From positions 1-47,859 of the forward strand of contig NZ_WWIR01000032.1 in assembly GCF_009863025.1 (NCBI RefSeq): DNA of 47,859 nucleotides. The letters are read 5' to 3'. This document shows positions 16,570-25,220 of this stretch, piece by piece (the stretch's first letter is position 1; the number at the start of each line of letters is the position of its first letter). This stretch comes from Streptomyces sp. SID4985. Lineage in GTDB: Bacteria > Actinomycetota > Actinomycetes > Streptomycetales > Streptomycetaceae. A program made the translations under genes and the position numbers. Below the pieces are notes generated by a model, which was not told the DNA's origin, ran no database searches, and saw nothing but the letters and a program-made list of their open reading frames with translations.

Positions 16570-17112
16570 GTGACAGCAACGCTCATCTGGATTCTCGTCG
16601 CGCTCGTGGCCATCGGCGTCTATCTGAGCTGGACGGCCGGACGGCTGGACCGGCTGCACGTGCGGATGGACGCCGCACGTGCCGCGCTCGACGCGCAGTT
16701 GCTGCGCCGTGCCTCCGTGGCGCAGGAGCTGGCCACCTCCGGGGTGCTGGACCCGGCCGCCTCCATCGTGCTCTACGAGGCCGCGCACGCGGCCCGGCAG
16801 GCCGAGGAGGAGCAGCGCGAGGTCCTGGAGAGCGAGCTGAGCCAGGCACTGCGCGTCGTGTTCGAGGACGCGGGCCAGGTGGAGGCCGTACGGGCCGCCC
16901 CGGGCGGCGAGGAGGCGGCCCGGGAGCTGGCCGAGGCGGTGCGCCGGGTGCCGATGGCCCGCCGTTTCCACAACGACGCGGTCGGCGCCGCGCGCAGGCT
17001 CCGCGAGCACCGCAAGGTGCGCTGGTTCCGCCTCGCCGGTCACGCGCCGTTCCCGCTCGCCTTCGAGATGGACGACGAGCCGCCCGCCGCCCTGATCGAG
17101 CGCGCGGCCTGA
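16570..17112 (+). CDS. LemA-like membrane-anchored protein
   Basis: The 180-aa protein has one N-terminal membrane anchor (residues 4-23, TLIWILVALVAIGVYLSW), then a long helical region with many Ala, Glu and Arg residues. It ends with ARRFHNDAVGAARRLREHR...LAGHAPFPLAFEMDDEPP. That ending is the conserved C-terminal pattern of LemA proteins as they appear in actinobacteria. The role of LemA is not well defined. GTG 16570 has no ribosome-binding site but a TAGCCT -10 element six bases upstream, so translation is probably leaderless. It lies between the PIM operon and pdxS. Confidence 0.75.
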   Translation: MTATLIWILVALVAIGVYLSWTAGRLDRLHVRMDAARAALDAQLLRRASVAQELATSGVLDPAASIVLYEAAHAARQAEEEQREVLESELSQALRVVFEDAGQVEAVRAAPGGEEAARELAEAVRRVPMARRFHNDAVGAARRLREHRKVRWFRLAGHAPFPLAFEMDDEPPAALIERAA

Positions 17113-17224
17113 GCGGACCGCGCAAAACGATCCACCGGTTCCCCATTGGCCCTTGTCGTGACCTGCGGGGTTCACGTTTCCTCGACGGTGCAGCAATCCC
17201 CTTCGCCATCAGTGAGGTCACCCC

Positions 17225-18130
17225 GTGTCCACCATCGACAACCAGGCTCCCGAGACCGGTACCGCCCGTGTGAAGCGCGGCATGGCCGAGCAGCTCAAGG
17301 GCGGCGTCATCATGGACGTCGTCACCCCGGAGCAGGCGAAGATCGCCGAGGACGCGGGCGCCGTCGCCGTCATGGCCCTGGAGCGGGTCCCGGCCGACAT
17401 CCGCAAGGACGGCGGCGTGGCCCGTATGTCCGACCCGGACATGATCGAGGGCATCATCGACGCCGTCTCGATCCCGGTCATGGCCAAGTCCCGCATCGGC
17501 CACTTCGTCGAGGCCCAGGTCCTGCAGTCCCTCGGCGTCGACTACATCGACGAGTCCGAGGTCCTCACCCCGGCCGACGAGGTCAACCACTCCGACAAGT
17601 GGGCCTTCACGACCCCCTTCGTCTGCGGTGCCACCAACCTCGGTGAGGCCCTGCGCCGCATCGCCGAGGGCGCGGCCATGATCCGCTCCAAGGGGGAGGC
17701 CGGCACCGGCAACGTCGTCGAGGCTGTCCGCCACCTGCGCCAGATCAAGAACGAGATCGCGCGCCTGCGGGGCTACGACAACAACGAGCTGTACGCCGCC
17801 GCCAAGGATCTGCGTGCCCCGTACGAGCTGGTCAAGGAGGTCGCCGAGCTGGGCAAGCTCCCGGTGGTCCTCTTCTCCGCCGGTGGCGTCGCCACCCCGG
17901 CCGACGCCGCCCTGATGCGTCAGCTCGGCGCCGAGGGTGTCTTCGTCGGCTCCGGCATCTTCAAGTCCGGCGACCCGGCCAAGCGCGCCGCCGCCATCGT
18001 GAAGGCCACCACCTTCTACGACGACCCGAAGATCATCGCGGACGCCTCCCGCAACCTCGGCGAGGCCATGGTCGGCATCAACTGCGACACCCTCCCCGAG
18101 ACCGAGCGCTACGCGAACCGCGGCTGGTAA
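17225..18130 (+). CDS. pdxS: Pyridoxal 5'-phosphate synthase, lyase subunit PdxS
   Basis: PdxS is the (beta/alpha)8 barrel subunit that builds PLP from ribose 5-phosphate, glyceraldehyde 3-phosphate and ammonia, working as a 12-mer with PdxT. The 301-aa length is normal. Catalytic residues are visible: D31 in [11 protein letters not shown]88 in [11 protein letters not shown] (Schiff base with ribose 5-phosphate) and K156 in [14 protein letters not shown] 17225 follows GAGG about seven bases upstream. pdxT follows after 11 bases, so the two subunits are co-transcribed. The 112-base upstream gap should hold the promoter, but no clear element stands out. Confidence 0.97.
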   Translation: MSTIDNQAPETGTARVKRGMAEQLKGGVIMDVVTPEQAKIAEDAGAVAVMALERVPADIRKDGGVARMSDPDMIEGIIDAVSIPVMAKSRIGHFVEAQVLQSLGVDYIDESEVLTPADEVNHSDKWAFTTPFVCGATNLGEALRRIAEGAAMIRSKGEAGTGNVVEAVRHLRQIKNEIARLRGYDNNELYAAAKDLRAPYELVKEVAELGKLPVVLFSAGGVATPADAALMRQLGAEGVFVGSGIFKSGDPAKRAAAIVKATTFYDDPKIIADASRNLGEAMVGINCDTLPETERYANRGW

Positions 18131-18141
18131 GGCACGACACC

Positions 18142-18747
18142 ATGAGCACCCCCGTCATCGGCGTCCTGGCCCTCCAGGGCGACGTACGGGAGCACCTGAT
18201 CGCCCTGGCCGCGGCGGACGCCGTGGCCAGGCCCGTCAGGCGCCCCGAAGAACTCGCCGAGGTGGACGGCCTGGTCCTCCCCGGCGGCGAGTCCACCACC
18301 ATCTCCAAACTGGCCGTCCTGTTCGGCCTGATGGAGCCCCTCCGCGCGCGCGTGCGCGCCGGAATGCCCGTCTACGGCACCTGCGCCGGGCTCATCCTGC
18401 TCGCCGAGAAGATCCTCGACCCGCGCTCGGGCCAGGAGACGATCGGCGGCATCGACATGATCGTGCGCCGCAACGCCTTCGGCCGCCAGAACGAGTCGTT
18501 CGAGGCAGCGGTCGACGTCCAGGGCGTACCGGGCGATCCTGTGGAGGGTGTCTTCATCCGCGCCCCCTGGGTCGAGTCCGTCGGCGCGGACGTCGAGGTG
18601 CTCGCGGAGCACGACGGCCACATCGTCGCCGTTCGCCAGGGCAGCGCGCTCGCCACCTCGTTCCACCCGGAGCTGACCGGTGACCATCGGGTCCACGCGC
18701 TCTTCGTCGACATGGTCCGCGCGAACCGGACGCCGGAGTCCTTGTAG
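18142..18747 (+). CDS. pdxT: Pyridoxal 5'-phosphate synthase, glutaminase subunit PdxT
   Basis: PdxT hydrolyses glutamine and channels ammonia to PdxS. The 201-aa class I glutamine amidotransferase has nucleophile C81 in YGTCAGLI and partners H175 and E177 in SFHPEL. The PGGEST oxyanion region is at 48-53, and the N-terminus [12 protein letters not shown] is typical. It starts 11 bases after the pdxS stop in a two-gene operon. Confidence 0.97.
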   Translation: MSTPVIGVLALQGDVREHLIALAAADAVARPVRRPEELAEVDGLVLPGGESTTISKLAVLFGLMEPLRARVRAGMPVYGTCAGLILLAEKILDPRSGQETIGGIDMIVRRNAFGRQNESFEAAVDVQGVPGDPVEGVFIRAPWVESVGADVEVLAEHDGHIVAVRQGSALATSFHPELTGDHRVHALFVDMVRANRTPESL

Positions 18748-18750
18748 GAT
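18745..18750 (+). promoter_or_regulatory. Possible -10 element of yebC
   Basis: TAGGAT overlaps the pdxT stop codon (TAG) and lies 77 bases before the yebC start. It is close to the -10 consensus, but no -35 is obvious at the expected distance. Confidence 0.3.
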
Positions 18751-18770
18751 CTGCGGCGGTACCCCTCAGG

Positions 18771-18790
18771 CTCTCCCAGCGCCGGGGGAG
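18771..18790 (+). terminator. Weak hairpin between pdxT and yebC
   Basis: CTCTCCC (18771-18777) pairs with GGGGGAG (18784-18790), with one T-G pair and a 6-nt loop, 24 bases after the pdxT stop. It could partly terminate the pdx operon, or form leader structure for yebC. Confidence 0.35.
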
Positions 18791-18827
18791 TCCGATCAGG
18801 ATTGGGTTACGCGAAGGAGACAGGCAG

Positions 18828-19580
18828 ATGTCCGGCCACTCTAAATGGGCTACGACGAAGCACAAGAAGGCCGTGATCGACGCCAAGCGCGGCAAGCTCT
18901 TCGCGAAGCTCATCAAGAACATCGAGGTCGCGGCCCGCATGGGCGGCGTCGACATCGAGGGCAACCCGACGCTGTACGACGCCATCCAGAAGGCGAAGAA
19001 GCAGTCGGTCCCGAACAAGAACATCGACTCCGCGGTCAAGCGCGGCGGCGGCCTCGAGGCCGGCGGCGCCGACTACGAGACGATCATGTACGAGGGCTAC
19101 GGCCCCAACGGTGTCGCGGTGCTCATCGAGTGCCTCACCGACAACCGCAACCGCGCCGCCTCCGACGTGCGTGTCGCCATGACCCGCAACGGCGGCAACA
19201 TGGCCGACCCGGGCTCCGTGTCGTACATGTTCAGCCGCAAGGGCGTCATCATCGTCCCCAAGGGCGAGCTGAGCGAGGACGACGTGCTCGGCGCCGTCCT
19301 GGACGCCGGTGCCGAGGAGGTCAACGACCTCGGTGAGACCTTCGAGGTCATCAGCGAGGCCACCGACCTGGTCGCGGTCCGCACCGCGCTCCAGGAGGCG
19401 GGCATCGACTACGACTCCGCCGACTCCAGCTTCGTGCCGTCCGTCCAGGTCGAGCTGGACGAGGAGGGCGCCAGGAAGATCTTCAAGCTGATCGACGCGC
19501 TCGAGGACAGCGACGACGTGCAGAACGTCTTCGCCAACTTCGACGTCAGCGACGAGGTCATGGAGAAGGTCGACGCGTGA
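18828..19580 (+). CDS. yebC: YebC/PmpR family protein
   Basis: The 250-aa protein begins [22 protein letters not shown] and contains [20 protein letters not shown], both hallmark sequences of the three-domain YebC family. Members have been described as DNA-binding regulators. More recent work on relatives links them to translation through difficult peptide stretches; which applies here cannot be read from sequence. The ATG follows GAAGGAG at a good distance. In many bacteria yebC lies directly upstream of ruvC, and here only a small convergent gene intervenes. Confidence 0.95.
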   Translation: MSGHSKWATTKHKKAVIDAKRGKLFAKLIKNIEVAARMGGVDIEGNPTLYDAIQKAKKQSVPNKNIDSAVKRGGGLEAGGADYETIMYEGYGPNGVAVLIECLTDNRNRAASDVRVAMTRNGGNMADPGSVSYMFSRKGVIIVPKGELSEDDVLGAVLDAGAEEVNDLGETFEVISEATDLVAVRTALQEAGIDYDSADSSFVPSVQVELDEEGARKIFKLIDALEDSDDVQNVFANFDVSDEVMEKVDA

Positions 19581-19585
19581 GCCGC

Positions 19586-19667
19586 CGGCGCCGCGGCAGT
19601 GCTGCGGCGCCGACGTTCCCGTCGCGCAGAACGGCCCGCCGGACCAACTGGTCCGGCGGGCCGTTCT
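19586..19667. terminator. Tandem hairpins after yebC
   Basis: A first stem (19586-19598 with 19600-19612, one wobble; a few bases must open for the loop) is followed by a 19-bp perfect inverted repeat (19628-19646 with 19649-19667, centre AACT). They lie between the convergent yebC (stop 19580) and the small secreted protein gene (stop 19684) and should terminate both. Confidence 0.75.
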
Positions 19668-19683
19668 CGCACACGGCGCTGGA

Positions 19684-19995
19684 TCAGCCGTCGATGCTCT
19701 TGACCGAGCCGGTGTGCTTCAGGTGGCCCTTGCCGTCGGCCTTGACGGAGTCCGCGAGCATGTCCTCGAACTGACCGTCCTTCCACCAGATGTTGATGGT
19801 GGCGGTGTGGCTGCAGATGTTGTGGTAGTACACGGTCGTGGTCGAGATACCGTCGCTGTAGGACCAGTTGAAGCAGCCGCTGCGGCCGCTGTGGTCGGAT
19901 GCGGCCGACATCTGGGCGGCCTGTGCGGGCGTCGCGACGGCAAGGCCCGCCAGCAGGACGGACGTGGCGACGGCGGTCTTCAGTATGGCGCGCAC
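19684..19995 (-). CDS. Small secreted protein with one cysteine pair
   Basis: The 103-aa precursor has a clear Sec signal peptide: RAILKT basic start, hydrophobic core to about residue 21, and cleavage after TPAQA (residue 26). The mature chain of about 77 residues contains only C42 and C62, which probably form a disulphide. It also has an aromatic beta-type pattern (CFNWSYSDG, TTTVYYHNIC, INIWWKDG). This resembles small exported Streptomyces beta proteins of unknown function; I assign none. GTG 19993-19995 follows GGGGA six bases upstream. Convergent with yebC and divergent from ruvC. Confidence 0.8.
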   Translation of the reverse strand: MRAILKTAVATSVLLAGLAVATPAQAAQMSAASDHSGRSGCFNWSYSDGISTTTVYYHNICSHTATINIWWKDGQFEDMLADSVKADGKGHLKHTGSVKSIDG

Positions 19996-20217
19996 GAAAT
20001 TTCCCCGATTTCTGTGTGACGCGATGGTGATGAAAGTTCGGCCTGTTACAGATGGTGGTCGAGTGGCCGACAGTGGGTGAACGTATAGCGATCAAGTGGG
20101 TGCGGCAATCGGTAATGGCCGTCGCGCGCCCAAGTCCTGACGAATCATCAGGATTTTCCTGGACGGCCGGACCGTTTTCTTTGCCTCTCCTTTGATCGTT
20201 CCGTGGCCGATGACGCG
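19996..20217. other. Intergenic region between the secreted protein gene and ruvC promoter
   Basis: This region of more than 200 bases is less G+C-rich than its surroundings. It contains the 19-bp dyad at 20135-20153 and must hold the promoter of the secreted protein gene. No convincing minus-strand -35/-10 pair could be chosen. Confidence 0.4.
20135..20153. promoter_or_regulatory. 19-bp inverted repeat (possible operator)
   Basis: TCCTGACGAATCATCAGGA is an odd-length dyad centred on A20144 with eight of nine pairs matched. It is followed by TTTT. It lies 82 bases upstream of the ruvC promoter. Shape and location suit a dimeric repressor site; a weak terminator is the alternative. Confidence 0.4.
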
Positions 20218-20240
20218 TTGTCGGTGGCGCCGGATAGCCT
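20218..20240 (+). promoter_or_regulatory. PafBC-type (RecA-independent DNA damage) promoter of ruvCAB
   Basis: TTGTCGGTG (20218-20226), an 8-base gap, and TAGCCT (20235-20240) match TTGTCRGTG-N8-TANNNT exactly. The start site would be near 20247, 72 bases before ruvC. I see no LexA-type GAAC-N4-GTTC box upstream of ruvC. Confidence 0.85.
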
Positions 20241-20318
20241 GGCGCGGCAGGTACGGCCCAGGTCGTGCGGGCCGGACGGCCAGGGCACGGGCAGATGGAA
20301 GGAGCGAGGACTACTCGG

Positions 20319-20903
20319 ATGCGCGTACTCGGTGTGGACCCAGGGCTGACCCGGTGCGGCGTCGGCGTCGTCGAGGGCGTGCCCGGACGGCCGCTGACGA
20401 TGCTCGGTGTCGGTGTCGTCCGTACGCCGGCGGACGCCGAGCTGAGCCACCGTCTCCTCGCCGTCGAGCAGGGCATCGAGCAGTGGCTGGACGAGCACCG
20501 GCCGGAGTTCGTCGCCGTGGAGCGCGTCTTCGCCCAGCACAATGTCCGCACCGTCATGGGCACCGCCCAGGCCAGCGCCGTCGCCATGCTGTGCGCCGCC
20601 CGGCGCGGCATCCCCGTCGCCCTGCACACCCCCAGCGAGGTCAAGGCCGCCGTCACCGGCAGCGGCCGGGCCGACAAGGCCCAGGTCGGCGCCATGGTCA
20701 CCCGCCTGCTGCGGCTCGGCGCGCCGCCCAAGCCCGCCGACGCGGCCGACGCCCTCGCCCTCGCCATCTGCCACATCTGGCGGGCCCCCGCGCAGAACCG
20801 GCTCCAGCAGGCCGTGGCCCAGCACCAGGCCCACGCGGCCAAGGCCGCCAACGCAGCAGACGGAGCCCACGCGGCTCACGCAACGAAAGGCCGAACGGCA
20901 TGA
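20319..20903 (+). CDS. ruvC: Crossover junction endodeoxyribonuclease RuvC
   Basis: RuvC resolves Holliday junctions by paired nicking, together with RuvAB. The 194-aa RNase H-like enzyme has catalytic acids D7 ([10 protein letters not shown]), E68 (VAVERVF) and D141/D144 ([14 protein letters not shown]). The C-terminal tail from about residue 165 is Ala/His/Gln-rich and probably disordered. ATG 20319 follows AGGA at eight bases. The stop overlaps the ruvA start (ATGA). Transcription probably starts at the damage-type promoter just upstream. Confidence 0.97.
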   Translation: MRVLGVDPGLTRCGVGVVEGVPGRPLTMLGVGVVRTPADAELSHRLLAVEQGIEQWLDEHRPEFVAVERVFAQHNVRTVMGTAQASAVAMLCAARRGIPVALHTPSEVKAAVTGSGRADKAQVGAMVTRLLRLGAPPKPADAADALALAICHIWRAPAQNRLQQAVAQHQAHAAKAANAADGAHAAHATKGRTA

Positions 20904-21505
20904 TCGCCTTCGTCAGCGGCACCATCGCCGCGCTCGCCCCCGACACGGCGGTCGTCGAGGTCGGCGGGGTCGGCATGGCCCTGCAGTGCACCCCGGACAC
21001 CCTGGCGAAACTGCGCCTCGGCGAGGCCGCCAAGCTGCACACCTCCCTGGTCGTGCGCGAGGACTCCCTCACCCTGTACGGCTTCGCCGACGACGACGAG
21101 CGCCAGGTCTTCGAGCTGCTCCAGACCGCGAGCGGCGTCGGCCCCCGCCTCGCCCAGGCGATGCTCGCCGTGCACACCCCGGACGCGCTGCGCCGCGCGG
21201 TCGCCTCCAACGACGAGAAGGCCCTCATCGCCGTTCCGGGCATCGGCAAGAAGGGCGCGCAGAAGCTGCTGCTCGAACTGAAGGACCGGCTCGGCGCGCC
21301 CACCGGAGTCGCCGCCACCCGCGCCCCGGCCGCCCAGGGCTGGCGCGACCAGCTGCACACGGCCCTGGTCGGACTCGGCTACGCCCCCCGCGAGGCCGAC
21401 GAGGCCGTGTCCGCCGTGGCGCCCGAAGCCGAGGCCGCCGAGGGCACCCCGCAGGTGGGCCAGCTCCTGAAGTCCGCCCTCCAGACCCTCAACCGCGCCC
21501 GCTGA
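20900..21505 (+). CDS. ruvA: Holliday junction DNA helicase RuvA
   Basis: RuvA binds four-way junctions as a tetramer and loads RuvB. The 201-aa protein has an N-terminal OB domain ([21 protein letters not shown]), two helix-hairpin-helix motifs ([13 protein letters not shown] and [13 protein letters not shown]), and the RuvB-binding C-terminal domain after a flexible linker (about 150-201). It is coupled to ruvC by a four-base overlap, with ruvB starting 28 bases later. Confidence 0.97.
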   Translation: MIAFVSGTIAALAPDTAVVEVGGVGMALQCTPDTLAKLRLGEAAKLHTSLVVREDSLTLYGFADDDERQVFELLQTASGVGPRLAQAMLAVHTPDALRRAVASNDEKALIAVPGIGKKGAQKLLLELKDRLGAPTGVAATRAPAAQGWRDQLHTALVGLGYAPREADEAVSAVAPEAEAAEGTPQVGQLLKSALQTLNRAR

Positions 21506-21533
21506 CCCGCGCCACCTCGCAAGGAGTACCTGA

Positions 21534-22604
21534 GTGAACCGGGACGACCCGATCGACAGCCCCGCCGAGGACCGGCTGGTGGGCTCCGTCGCCGACCGGG
21601 AGGACCAGGCCGTCGAGGCCGCCCTGCGCCCCAAGGACCTCGGCGAGTTCATCGGCCAGGAGAAGGTCCGCGAACAGCTCGACCTGGTGCTGCGCGCCGC
21701 CCGCGCGCGCGGTGCCACCGCCGACCACGTCCTGCTCTCCGGCGCGCCCGGCCTCGGCAAGACCACCCTGTCGATGATCATCGCGGCCGAGATGGGCGCC
21801 CCCATCCGCATCACCTCCGGCCCCGCCATCCAGCACGCGGGCGACCTCGCCGCGATCCTCTCCTCCCTCCAGGAGGGCGAGGTCCTCTTCCTCGACGAGA
21901 TCCACCGCATGTCCCGGCCCGCCGAGGAGATGCTGTACATGGCGATGGAGGACTTCCGCGTCGACGTGATCGTCGGCAAGGGCCCCGGCGCCACCGCCAT
22001 CCCGCTGGAGCTCCCGCCGTTCACCCTGGTCGGCGCCACCACCCGCGCGGGCCTGCTGCCGCCCCCCTTGCGTGACCGCTTCGGCTTCACCGCGCACATG
22101 GAGTTCTACGAGCCGCACGAGCTGGAACGCGTCGTGCACCGCTCGGCGAGCCTGCTCGACGTCGGCATGGAGGGGCAGGGCGCCGCCGAGATCGCGGGCC
22201 GTTCCCGGGGCACGCCCCGTATCGCCAACCGGCTGCTGCGCCGCGTCCGCGACTACGCGCAGGTCAAGGCGGACGGCCGGATCACCCGCGAGATCGCGGC
22301 CGCCGCCCTCGCCGTCTACGAGGTGGACGCGCGCGGTCTCGACCGCCTTGACCGGGCCGTGCTGGAGGCGCTGCTCAAGCTGTTCGGCGGCGGACCGGTC
22401 GGACTGTCCACGCTCGCGGTCGCGGTGGGGGAGGAGCGTGAGACGGTGGAAGAGGTCGCCGAGCCCTTCCTCGTACGCGAGGGACTGCTCGCCCGCACCC
22501 CGCGCGGCCGCGTCGCCACCCCGGCGGCCTGGGCCCACCTCGGACTGACCCCGCCACGCCCGGCGGGCACGGGAAACGGACAACAGGACCTGTTCGGGAC
22601 GTGA
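21534..22604 (+). CDS. ruvB: Holliday junction DNA helicase RuvB
   Basis: RuvB is the AAA+ ring motor that drives branch migration with RuvA. The 356-aa protein has Walker [11 protein letters not shown] (about 72-81), Walker B LFLDEIHR, sensor 1 GATTRAG and the arginine-finger region LRDRFG. The C-terminal winged helix is the DNA-binding part ([22 protein letters not shown]). GTG 21534 follows AAGGAG. The last gene of the ruvCAB operon; a new promoter lies before yajC. Confidence 0.97.
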   Translation: MNRDDPIDSPAEDRLVGSVADREDQAVEAALRPKDLGEFIGQEKVREQLDLVLRAARARGATADHVLLSGAPGLGKTTLSMIIAAEMGAPIRITSGPAIQHAGDLAAILSSLQEGEVLFLDEIHRMSRPAEEMLYMAMEDFRVDVIVGKGPGATAIPLELPPFTLVGATTRAGLLPPPLRDRFGFTAHMEFYEPHELERVVHRSASLLDVGMEGQGAAEIAGRSRGTPRIANRLLRRVRDYAQVKADGRITREIAAAALAVYEVDARGLDRLDRAVLEALLKLFGGGPVGLSTLAVAVGEERETVEEVAEPFLVREGLLARTPRGRVATPAAWAHLGLTPPRPAGTGNGQQDLFGT

Positions 22605-22651
22605 CGGCGGGGGCATTGGCGACGGAAGGAACCCAGGTGCCATGCTGAGCG

Positions 22652-22681
22652 TTGTTCCATGCACGCGGACTCGCCTAGACT
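22652..22681 (+). promoter_or_regulatory. Promoter of the yajC-secD-secF-apt operon
   Basis: TTGTTC (22652-22657) and TAGACT (22676-22681) are 18 bases apart, a good housekeeping sigma promoter. It lies in the 165-base gap after ruvB, with a start near 22688 and a leader of about 82 bases. Confidence 0.55.
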
Positions 22682-22769
22682 CCGCCGATGCCGCCCTTGT
22701 GGGCGGCGCCGACCAGCCCCCTCCACCAGGCCGCTCACCGCGCGGTCGCGCGAAGGAAAATTCCGTCTC

Positions 22770-23309
22770 GTGAATATCTACACCCTTCTTCCCTTCATCG
22801 TGCTCATCGCGGCCATGTTCCTGATGACGCGCTCGGCCAAGAAGAAGCAGCAGCAGGCCAGCCAGATGCGCAACGAGATGCAGCCCGGTTCGGGCGTGCG
22901 CACCATCGGGGGGATGTACGCGACGGTCAAGGAGGTCACCGAGGACACGGTCCTCCTCGACGCCGCTCCCGGCGTCGAGCTGGTCTTCGCCAAGAACGCG
23001 ATCGGCGCCGTCCTCACCGATGACGAGTACAACCGCATCGTGCACGGCATCGAGCACGACCTGAAGTCCGACGCGGACGTCGTCCCGGACGACGCCTCCT
23101 CCCTCACCGCCGACGCCGCCCCGGCCGCCGACGCCGACGACAAGCCCGTCGACCTCGGCAAGAAGGACGCCGCCGAGGACGCCCCGGCCGCCGAGGCCGA
23201 GGACGCCAAGACCGGTGAGGAGACCGAGGCCGCCGACGTCAAGGACGCCGCCGAGGCCACGGCGGGCGACGCGCCGAAGAAGACCGACGGCGAGTCCGAC
23301 GCGAAGTAG
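22770..23309 (+). CDS. yajC: Preprotein translocase subunit YajC
   Basis: YajC is the small partner of SecDF in the Sec translocon. The 179-aa protein has one N-terminal membrane helix (YTLLPFIVLIAAMFLMTRS), then the conserved PGSGVRTIGGMYATVKEVTEDTV block. An unusually long acidic Ala/Asp/Glu/Lys-rich tail follows from about residue 105, absent from the ~110-aa E. coli protein and probably disordered. GTG 22770 follows AAGGA, somewhat distant at 12 bases. secD follows. Confidence 0.93.
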   Translation: MNIYTLLPFIVLIAAMFLMTRSAKKKQQQASQMRNEMQPGSGVRTIGGMYATVKEVTEDTVLLDAAPGVELVFAKNAIGAVLTDDEYNRIVHGIEHDLKSDADVVPDDASSLTADAAPAADADDKPVDLGKKDAAEDAPAAEAEDAKTGEETEAADVKDAAEATAGDAPKKTDGESDAK

Positions 23310-23453
23310 GCGTCTCACGGGGCGGTCCGGCCCGGCCCGACAGCCGCCGGACACGCCCCGATCGCCTCTGTTTCCCGCACGGAATCCCGACACCATGTCA
23401 TGGCCGGCCGGCGCCGACGGCGACCGGAGCGGCCCGAGAGGGAGTACGAGAAG

Positions 23454-25217
23454 GTGGCAGCACCTAAGAAGGGCCGGAGTGCGAGCGCTCAGAGCAAGCC
23501 AGGGCGCTCACTGGTCCTCATCCTGATCGCCATCGTGGCGCTCACCGGGGGGATGTTCGCCTCCGGACACACCACTCCGCGTCTCGGCATCGACCTTGCC
23601 GGCGGTACGAGCATCACGCTCAAGGCGAAGGCCGACCAGGGGTCGGCGATCAACAAGGCCAACATGGACACCGCGGTCGACATCATGAACCGCCGTGTCA
23701 ATGGTCTGGGTGTCTCCGAGACCGAGGTGCAGACCCAGGGGACCGACCACATCATCGTCAACATCCCCAAGGGCACCAACTCCAAGGAGGCCCAGGACCA
23801 GGTCGGCACCACCGCCAAGCTGTACTTCCGCCCGGTCCTCGCGTCCGAGCCCAGCGGTGCCGCCGCCACGCCCAACCCCTCGCCGAGCGCCTCCTCCAAG
23901 GGCGGCACCTCGCCGAGCCCGTCGGGCAGCGCCGCCGGTGACCAGAAGGCGTCCGCCACCACGCCCTCTCCCACCTCCACCACCCAGGGCCGCCCCGTCA
24001 GCGGCGCCCTGAAGGCCGACGCGACGCCGTCGTCCTCCGCCTCTCCCAAGGCGTCCTCCACGCCCACCGCCTCCGCGAACCCGTCCGCGAGCGCCGCCGC
24101 CGGCAAGCTCCAGGCGCAGTACGCGGCGCTGGACTGCGCCAAGCCCGCCCAGCGCGCCAAGGCGAGCCAGAACAGCAAGCCCGGCGACACCATCGTGGCC
24201 TGCGGCCAGGTCGGCAAGGCCTGGTACAAGTACGTGCTCGGCCCGGCCGGCGTCGACGGCACCGAGGTCAAGAAGGCCCAGGCGGTCTTCGACACCCAGG
24301 GTGCCTCCGGCTGGCAGGTCCAGATGAACTTCACCTCCACCGGAGCCAAGAAGTTCGCCGACGTCACCGGTCAGCTGGCCAAGAACCCGGACCCGCAGAA
24401 CCAGTTCGGCATCGTCCTCGACGGCGAAGTGGTCTCCAGCCCGTACGTGCGCACCGCCATCACCGGCGGCCAGGCGGAGATCTCCGGCAGCTTCACGCAG
24501 CAGGAGGCCCAGAGCCTCGCGAACATGCTGTCCTACGGCGCGCTCCCGCTCTCCTTCCAGAAGGAGACCGTCACCACGGTGACCGCCGCGCTCGGCGGCG
24601 AGCAGCTGCACGCCGGTCTGCTCGCGGGTGCCATCGGCCTCGCCCTGGTCGTGCTCTACCTGGTGATCTACTACCGCGGTCTGTCGCTCGTCGCCATGGC
24701 CTCGCTGCTGGTCTCCGCGATCCTCACCTACGTGATCATGACCCTGCTCGGTCCGGGCATCCACTTCGCGCTGAACCTGCCCGCGGTCTGTGGCGCCATC
24801 GTGGCGATCGGTATCACCGCGGACTCGTTCATCGTCTATTTCGAACGCATCCGGGACGAGATCCGCGAGGGCCGCACGCTGCGTCCCGCCGTCGAGCGGG
24901 GCTGGCCGCGCGCCCGGCGCACCATCCTCGTCTCCGACTTCGTGTCCTTCCTCGCCGCCGCGGTGCTGTTCATCGTGACCGTCGGCAAGGTGCAGGGCTT
25001 CGCGTTCACGCTCGGTCTGACCACCGTGCTCGACGTGGTCGTGGTCTTCTTCTTCACCAAGCCGCTCATGACCCTCCTGGCGCGCCGCAAGTTCTTCGCG
25101 GACGGCCACAAGTGGTCCGGGCTCGACCCGAAGAGCCTGGGTGCCAAGCCGCCGCTGCGCCGCACCCGCCGTCAGTCCGGTCCTGCCGCCGGTTCCGTCG
25201 ACTTCCAGGAGGCGTGA
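23454..25217 (+). CDS. secD: Protein translocase subunit SecD
   Basis: SecD uses the proton gradient to pull translocated proteins outward. The 587-aa protein has TM1 (about 20-38) followed by the P1 head with LGIDLAGGTSITL and VNGLGVSE. In the C-terminal half are FGIVLDGEVVSSP and five further membrane helices with GITADSFIVYFERIRDE. Within the external domain, about 70 residues (140-215) form a Ser/Thr/Pro/Ala-rich linker, common in Streptomyces SecD. GTG 23454 is chosen because GAGGGAG lies nine bases upstream and the protein then starts like the S. coelicolor one; a longer in-frame ATG at 23400 lacks a binding site. Confidence 0.95.
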   Translation: MAAPKKGRSASAQSKPGRSLVLILIAIVALTGGMFASGHTTPRLGIDLAGGTSITLKAKADQGSAINKANMDTAVDIMNRRVNGLGVSETEVQTQGTDHIIVNIPKGTNSKEAQDQVGTTAKLYFRPVLASEPSGAAATPNPSPSASSKGGTSPSPSGSAAGDQKASATTPSPTSTTQGRPVSGALKADATPSSSASPKASSTPTASANPSASAAAGKLQAQYAALDCAKPAQRAKASQNSKPGDTIVACGQVGKAWYKYVLGPAGVDGTEVKKAQAVFDTQGASGWQVQMNFTSTGAKKFADVTGQLAKNPDPQNQFGIVLDGEVVSSPYVRTAITGGQAEISGSFTQQEAQSLANMLSYGALPLSFQKETVTTVTAALGGEQLHAGLLAGAIGLALVVLYLVIYYRGLSLVAMASLLVSAILTYVIMTLLGPGIHFALNLPAVCGAIVAIGITADSFIVYFERIRDEIREGRTLRPAVERGWPRARRTILVSDFVSFLAAAVLFIVTVGKVQGFAFTLGLTTVLDVVVVFFFTKPLMTLLARRKFFADGHKWSGLDPKSLGAKPPLRRTRRQSGPAAGSVDFQEA

Positions 25218-25220
25218 GCG

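Noticed and set aside
17113..17224. TTGTCGTGA upstream of pdxS as a fourth PafBC-type promoter
   Set aside because: It deviates from TTGTCRGTG at the last four positions and has no TANNNT at 8 bases.
20100..20318. LexA (SOS) box upstream of ruvC
   Set aside because: No GAAC-N4-GTTC dyad was found in the region; GATCGTTCC near 20195 is too far from consensus.
23400..23453. ATG 23400 as the secD start (18 extra residues)
   Set aside because: No binding site precedes it, whereas GTG 23454 has GAGGGAG at nine bases and fits the family N-terminus.
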